From: Saccharofermentans sp.
GTDB lineage: Bacteria; Bacillota; Clostridia; Saccharofermentanales; Saccharofermentanaceae
Length of the DNA: 64,000 nt
NCBI GenBank assembly: GCA_024403715.1
Contig: JAKSRJ010000002.1
Location: forward strand, 1 to 64,000
Reading direction: 5' to 3'
The stretch's first letter is position 1; every line of letters starts with the position of its first letter. Of the stretch, positions 60,030 to 64,000 are shown in pieces. The notes below the pieces were generated by a model. That model worked only from the letters and a program-made list of their open reading frames with translations, did no database searches and was not told the DNA's origin. Made by a program: the position numbers and the translations under genes.

Positions 60030-60143
60030 ATGGTAACAAGTATCTTAACAGCAGCAGTATTACTTATAGTATTCATTGGCGGTGGTTTCATTGCTGGTAA
60101 ATATAGTAACTTTAATGTTTACGAAGCATCAATGAACGCTTAA
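60030..60143 (+). CDS. small hydrophobic peptide gene, 37 aa
   Basis: Starts MVTSILTAAVLLIVFIGGGF, a Gly-containing helix followed by a polar tail ending YEASMNA. Ribosome site AAAGGAG. Followed by a terminator and the first 116-bp repeat. Confidence 0.66.
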   Translation: MVTSILTAAVLLIVFIGGGFIAGKYSNFNVYEASMNA

Positions 60144-60167
60144 TTAAATAATCAGTTTGAATAAACT

Positions 60168-60200
60168 AAAAATAGGACTGCTTCGGCAGTCCTATTTTAG
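60168..60200 (+). terminator. terminator after 37-aa peptide gene
   Basis: AAAATAGGACTGC, ttcg, GCAGTCCTATTTT. A near copy stands before the second 116-bp repeat at 63227. Confidence 0.88.
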
Positions 60201-60211
60201 TTGTATATCCA

Positions 60212-60327
60212 TTTTGATTCATCTAGCCGTTCATGAATTTGGATTTGGATGAACGATTAGATGAATAATTCAGCTTATATTCACCTATCAGGTCACCTAA
60301 TTGGCTTTAGATGAACGCTTACATGAA
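60212..60327. repeat. 116-bp repeat, copy 1 (GATGAACG words)
   Basis: Contains ATTCATCTAGCCGTTCAT inverted to ATGAACGATTAGATGAAT, then TTCACCTATCAGG and TTAGATGAACGCTTACATGAA. Copy 2 at 63268-63383 is almost identical. The pair encloses the envelope-protein and kinase genes. Confidence 0.85.
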
Positions 60328-60371
60328 CGCAGATGCGAATACATACAAAAACTAACAGTAATCAGCCCACT

Positions 60372-61175
60372 TTACCACTGGTAATAATGCTCACGGGCCA
60401 TTACTACAGTATCTGCGATGTCGGAGATGCTTACATTCTCGTTTGCGAAGTAGCAAGTCGTATCAAAGCTGCTCATGCCACCTGCTGGAATATTAGTAAC
60501 AGAAGTTCCAGTGATTGCTAATGCTGTACCATTTGCATCATAGAATACGATATCCACATACAAGTAGCCAATCTCTTCATCGGAAGTATTCTCTACTCTA
60601 CCAAGTACATTCAAATAACCATAGTTACCTTCGCTGACAGTAACATCAGATACTGGATAATCAACTGGCTCGCCTGTTGCTTCCTCGACTCTGATCTGAG
60701 GAACTAGAACAATTCCATTGTCAAATGAGACATTCTCATTTATTAGATTGCTGCCTATACCGTTGTAGAAGTAACCCCTTTCGCCGGGAGCGATAATCTC
60801 AGGTGCAGCGCTAATAAAGCTGTCAGACTGAAGAAGATGGCCGTCGTTATCCTCTAAGTCAAAAGTACAGTCATCAAGATAGATATTTGTGTCGCCTGTA
60901 TTTGTAATCTCGACGATACCGAAATACTCAGTAGAGCCAATAGAATTTGTGTAATACTCAAATCTTGTATCACTTACTTCATACTGCATTACGCTCTGTG
61001 TTTGTGGTGTAACTTCGATATTGTTTTCTGTTGATGAAGCACCCTCGCCGTTTTCCTGCTGAACTACAACCTGAGTATAGCTTGCTTCTTCACTAGAAGA
61101 ACCACTAGCAAGTGACATAAAAGCAAAAGTTGCTACACAAAGTGCTATTAAGATATTTCTAACTTTTGTATTCAT
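60372..61175 (-). CDS. secreted FxLYD-like protein, 267 aa
   Basis: The start is ATG 61175 (MNTKVRNILIALCVATFA), after GAGGG. A signal peptide of about 25 residues ends LASGSSSEE: the lipobox form with Gly where Cys would be. Two beta domains follow; the second, GYLNVLGRVENTSDEEIGYL, is the FxLYD pattern. It lies 3' of the VanZ gene, with which it overlaps by 17 bp. Confidence 0.72.
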   Translation of the reverse strand: MNTKVRNILIALCVATFAFMSLASGSSSEEASYTQVVVQQENGEGASSTENNIEVTPQTQSVMQYEVSDTRFEYYTNSIGSTEYFGIVEITNTGDTNIYLDDCTFDLEDNDGHLLQSDSFISAAPEIIAPGERGYFYNGIGSNLINENVSFDNGIVLVPQIRVEEATGEPVDYPVSDVTVSEGNYGYLNVLGRVENTSDEEIGYLYVDIVFYDANGTALAITGTSVTNIPAGGMSSFDTTCYFANENVSISDIADTVVMAREHYYQW

Positions 61176-61581
61176 TACGTTTCCCTCCAAAAAGTCTAAT
61201 TAATACGTATGCGATGCATACAGCAACACCTTCAGCATAAATATCCCACCAGTCGAAAGTCATATTTATAATCGGTAATAATTGAATACACTCTAGAACG
61301 ACGCTAGATAATAAAGTAATTAACAAAGATTTGATATGGCTGTTATTTCCTAGTAGCAAGTAGACCGTAAACATAAACGAATAGCTCCAAAGCATGTCGA
61401 GCAGATGATTTCTCATAAACACAAAGAAGGAATTTGTTAATATCGGCCTGGCTATACTTAATTCGAATAGCTTATCAATCCAAGTAACAAAATTTACCTG
61501 CGGCGCTAAAAAGAAGTATATTAAGCCACCTATAAACAATGGCATTAGGATATTAATCGCATAAAAGGCTTTAGATTTTAT
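61159..61581 (-). CDS. VanZ-family membrane protein, 140 aa
   Basis: Four spans; the C-terminal FDWWDIYAEGVAVCIAYVL is the VanZ signature. The only ATG in frame (61545) lacks a ribosome site and truncates the usual N-terminus. Twelve codons upstream, an ATA at 61581 stands six bases after GGGAGG and restores a normal start, then KSKAFYAINILMPLF. So either ATA is used, or an ATG was mutated. Confidence 0.72.
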   Translation of the reverse strand: MKSKAFYAINILMPLFIGGLIYFFLAPQVNFVTWIDKLFELSIARPILTNSFFVFMRNHLLDMLWSYSFMFTVYLLLGNNSHIKSLLITLLSSVVLECIQLLPIINMTFDWWDIYAEGVAVCIAYVLIRLFGGKRNEYKS

Positions 61582-61708
61582 AAGTTTCCTCCCTACCTAT
61601 TATTCTTTTACGAAGAAAACCAACTAAGTCTTCCCAAACTCATCTTCGTATCAGTAAATTAATTGTAGGGATTATTGTTTTGTATTTGGTATGCTACCAG
61701 CACACAAA

Positions 61709-62740
61709 TCAGATTCTAAATAGCATGATAATTGAAGAGATAAAGATAATAGCAACTACAAAAGTAATTAGCATATAAAGTAAGTATCCCAATAATCTCT
61801 TAAGAGAACTCTCAGAAGACGTTAAAGGCATCTTGGTAAAAATAGGAGATATACCAGAAAACATATCAATCCATAAAATAGCTAAACCAAAAAGAAGCAC
61901 CTGAGCTACACGTGTCTCCATTAGTGAAAAGTGCTCGAATGAAGTATTAAATAAAAACCAAATTAAAATGATATATCCTATGATGCTCTTAAATATATGG
62001 ATAGGCTCTGTGTTTCTAAAGCCTGGAATTGCTACCATGCTGATTCCATGATTAAAGGCCTGCTTCATAGCACTTACGCTAGTAAATCTCTTATCTGGAT
62101 CAATATGAGTAGCTTTCTTAATAAGTCGCTCGTACAGACTTTGAGCACCAAACACCTCGCTTATTAGTTTGCCTAATCCATATATATCGGTTCTAACATC
62201 AGAACTGCCAAAGCCATACTGTTCAGGGGCAGCATATCCTTCGGTACCAAGTAAAACTGTATCCTTAGATGAATCAGGGTTAAAACACTTGGCTGCATCA
62301 AAATCAATTAGCTTCGCTACACCATCGCTAGTGATCATGATATTAGATAGCTTAATATCTCGATGAATGATGGAAGGATTTGCTTTATGGATAAAAATAA
62401 CAGCATCAAATACTTCGTTTACTATCTTTTTTAAGTCGGAAAAAGAAGGATCACTAGCAAGATATTCCGAGAGAGTCATGCCTTGAATAAACTCCTCGTA
62501 GACGATTAGTTCATCGTTATCTTTGTAGAAATCAATTATTCTAGCTAGATTCGTATGAGGGTTATTCTTAAGATATTCAAACACACGAATGTCATAGTAT
62601 TTAAGTCTTTTCCTAACTAAAAGCATCCCAGTAGACTCGTTAAGAACTACTGTATTATCAGAATCTTTTAAGTGATATAATTCCTTGTAGAAGGAATTCC
62701 CAAATTCACTTTTAAGAAAACCATTAGTTAAGTCATTCAT
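61709..62740 (-). CDS. Ser/Thr protein kinase with C-terminal membrane spans, 343 aa
   Basis: Hanks-type kinase. Catalytic loop IIHRDIKLSNIMI, DFD in place of DFG (LIDFDAAKCF), activation segment GTEGYAAPEQYG, and TDIYGLGKLISEV. No PASTA repeats. About three spans after residue 250 anchor it. Divergent from the helix-turn-helix gene at 62784, with 43 bp between starts, so both probably share a regulated promoter region. Confidence 0.9.
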   Translation of the reverse strand: MNDLTNGFLKSEFGNSFYKELYHLKDSDNTVVLNESTGMLLVRKRLKYYDIRVFEYLKNNPHTNLARIIDFYKDNDELIVYEEFIQGMTLSEYLASDPSFSDLKKIVNEVFDAVIFIHKANPSIIHRDIKLSNIMITSDGVAKLIDFDAAKCFNPDSSKDTVLLGTEGYAAPEQYGFGSSDVRTDIYGLGKLISEVFGAQSLYERLIKKATHIDPDKRFTSVSAMKQAFNHGISMVAIPGFRNTEPIHIFKSIIGYIILIWFLFNTSFEHFSLMETRVAQVLLFGLAILWIDMFSGISPIFTKMPLTSSESSLKRLLGYLLYMLITFVVAIIFISSIIMLFRI

Positions 62741-62783
62741 ATGTATCTCCTTCGAGTATTATACCAATAAGGATTTAGTTTTT

Positions 62784-63218
62784 ATGAAGGAAAAACAGAC
62801 TAAAGAGTTACTGAATATTCTTAAAGATACCTCGAATAAAAGTGAACTTAGAAATGTGTTAGAAAGCGAATCATTTGATTTGTCAGGTAAAACTTTCGCG
62901 CAGTATTTTATGGAATTAACTATAGATAATAACGAGACAAGAGCCTTGCTCGTCAAAGAATCCCAAATCGAGAGAACGTATTGTTATCAGATACTTAATG
63001 GCACAAAGCAGCCAGGCCGAGATAAGGTAATCGCATTATGTCTAGCTGCCAAAGTCGGAGAGAAAGAGACTCAGCATTGCCTGTTCTTATCTTCCAACGC
63101 GCAGCTACACCCACGTAACAGACGAGACGCGATAATTATTTATGCAATCAACAACAATCTAGGTGTTAGGGAGACGAATAATATTCTGTCTGATCTAGAG
63201 GAAGGGATACTGGAATAA
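62784..63218 (+). CDS. helix-turn-helix-like protein, 144 aa
   Basis: An N-terminal helical region is followed by an HTH-like segment RTYCYQILNGTKQPGRDKVI and a C-terminal helix bundle (QLHPRNRRDAIIIYAINNN). Divergent partner of the kinase gene; such kinase-regulator pairs occur in related bacteria. It may be a kinase target or the regulator of the kinase gene. Confidence 0.65.
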   Translation: MKEKQTKELLNILKDTSNKSELRNVLESESFDLSGKTFAQYFMELTIDNNETRALLVKESQIERTYCYQILNGTKQPGRDKVIALCLAAKVGEKETQHCLFLSSNAQLHPRNRRDAIIIYAINNNLGVRETNNILSDLEEGILE

Positions 63219-63226
63219 AGATATAA

Positions 63227-63256
63227 AAATAGGACTGAATCAGCAGTCCTATTTTA
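63227..63256 (+). terminator. terminator after HTH gene
   Basis: AAAATAGGACTG, aatcag, CAGTCCTATTTT. Confidence 0.88.
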
Positions 63257-63267
63257 CTTATGTGTCG

Positions 63268-63383
63268 TTTTGATTCATCTAGCCGTTCATGAATCTGGAT
63301 TTGGATGAACGATTAGATGAATAATCAAGCAAATATTCACCTATCAGGCCACCTAATTGGCTTTAGATGAACGCTTACATGAA
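63268..63383. repeat. 116-bp repeat, copy 2
   Basis: Almost identical to 60212-60327, again directly after a terminator of the same sequence. Differences cluster in the middle (about ten bases around 63325). Confidence 0.85.
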
Positions 63384-63505
63384 TTAATAGATTACATTTC
63401 TATTCATATCCCACTCACGAGGCATTTCATCTTCTAAAAATGGTCGGTTTTCTTCAGATACAATATAAGTTTAAGTTGAACGCTCCACCATTTCTGGCGT
63501 GTCGT

Positions 63506-63703
63506 TCAACCATCATCAAAGAAATCAGGTTGTGTAGAGATAAAGTATAAAATGTCTGAAGATGTACTTTCTTTATTGTTATTAAGATAATTCATTATCA
63601 AAGTATAATGAGAAGCATCAGAAGACGCATAATCGATTATCGAATCGACAAATTCAAAGTAAGAATCTGGAACTGCATAAAGTCGTTTAATTAAGTTGTC
63701 CAT
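63506..63703 (-). CDS. hypothetical protein, 65 aa
   Basis: Starts MDNLIKRLYAVPDSYFEFVD; acidic and helical. AAGGAG upstream of ATG. No family recognised. The 8-bp inverted repeat GTTGAACG...CGTTCAAC at about 63475-63510 lies at its 3' end. Confidence 0.55.
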   Translation of the reverse strand: MDNLIKRLYAVPDSYFEFVDSIIDYASSDASHYTLIMNYLNNNKESTSSDILYFISTQPDFFDDG

Positions 63704-63772
63704 CTTGTCTCCTTTTCATTACTTTGTTAACTTCTTTGAATAGATATGCTATTAATACACCTCGTATAAGTA

Positions 63773-64000
63773 TTACTCATAAAAATCAATATTCCACAAT
63801 AAATACAATGGAAGACTTATTGTATTAGTACCATTGACTATATTAGATGCTATATTCTTAAGAGAAGACTTGAATCCAACCTTAGGTTCATATTTCTTAC
63901 TGAATTGCTTATAACTTTTCGCCTGAGTATTAGTAGCAGCCTTTACTTCAACAGGAATAACCTTTCCATCATTTTCATATATAAAATCGAGTTCAGCTGT
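63773..64000 (-). CDS. DUF4143-type ATPase, C-terminal part only
   Basis: The frame runs off the window; only the last 75 residues are here: AELDFIYENDGKVIPVEVKA then TNTQAKSYKQFSKKYEPKVG. This is the PD-(D/E)XK-like C-terminal domain of the AAA-plus-DUF4143 proteins (ELDF ... PVEVKA), common in accessory regions. The 5' end and ATPase domain lie outside. Confidence 0.75.
   Translation of the reverse strand, partial: TAELDFIYENDGKVIPVEVKAATNTQAKSYKQFSKKYEPKVGFKSSLKNIASNIVNGTNTISLPLYLLWNIDFYE

Overview
The window looks like chromosome of a low-GC Gram-positive Clostridia, most likely Lachnospiraceae. The evidence is AGGAGG-type ribosome sites, many short lipoproteins, an OhrR/MarR regulator, a TSCPD-domain remnant, a pseudouridine-phosphate glycosidase, and GGDEF and Ser/Thr-kinase genes of the kinds common there. 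This placement is inferred from gene style, not from a marker gene. I saw no rRNA, tRNA or CRISPR array.

Layout. 0-5.4 kb: a minus-strand operon (transglutaminase-like protein, metallo-beta-lactamase-fold hydrolase, response regulator, histidine kinase, membrane protein, lipoprotein, small protein). 5.4-10.4 kb: OhrR-like regulator behind a broken TSCPD gene, then a five-gene envelope/diguanylate cyclase operon. 10.5-25.7 kb: secreted transglutaminase-like protein, a five-gene operon with an ADP-ribosylglycohydrolase and a FUSC-HAD fusion, a large solute-binding lipoprotein, a ParB-BMP protein with a phosphoesterase, TauE/SafE, GNAT and lipoproteins. 25.7-34 kb: repeats, a putative nuclease, regulators, PsuG and a tandem pair of membrane proteins. 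34-56.7 kb: an accessory island with a GIY-YIG/DUF2075 helicase plus MazG pair, a GIY-YIG nuclease, a broken helix-turn-helix gene, an MvaI/BcnI-type restriction enzyme convergent with a C5-cytosine methyltransferase, and a Druantia-like operon around a 1893-residue DruE-type helicase. 56.7-64 kb: small-peptide genes, a structured hairpin repeat, XRE regulators, a VanZ protein, a Ser/Thr kinase and a partial ATPase.

The most unusual signal is a dispersed family of very short genes (18-41 codons, too short for ordinary annotation), each behind the same promoter. I found thirteen copies with invariant spacing: CAAC, 7 bases, CAAC, 11 bases, then a TATACT-like -10 box. Most are followed by a related purine-rich leader ending in AAAGGAG. 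Eleven copies drive peptide genes that share no sequence with each other; the other two drive a secreted transglutaminase-like protein and a lipoprotein. The 11-bp repeat pitch suggests an activator-dependent regulon, possibly bound by an OmpR/PhoB-type regulator. I know of no named system that matches it.

A second theme is intergenic repeat clusters. Each is built from one short word in direct or inverted copies, and the word differs between loci (GTTAAG near 10.5 kb, TGTAGG near 25.9 kb, CGACAA near 26.76 kb, GATGAACG near 60.25 and 63.3 kb). A third is a stem-loop near 57.45 and 59.04 kb whose right arm abuts or overlaps the peptide-gene operator.
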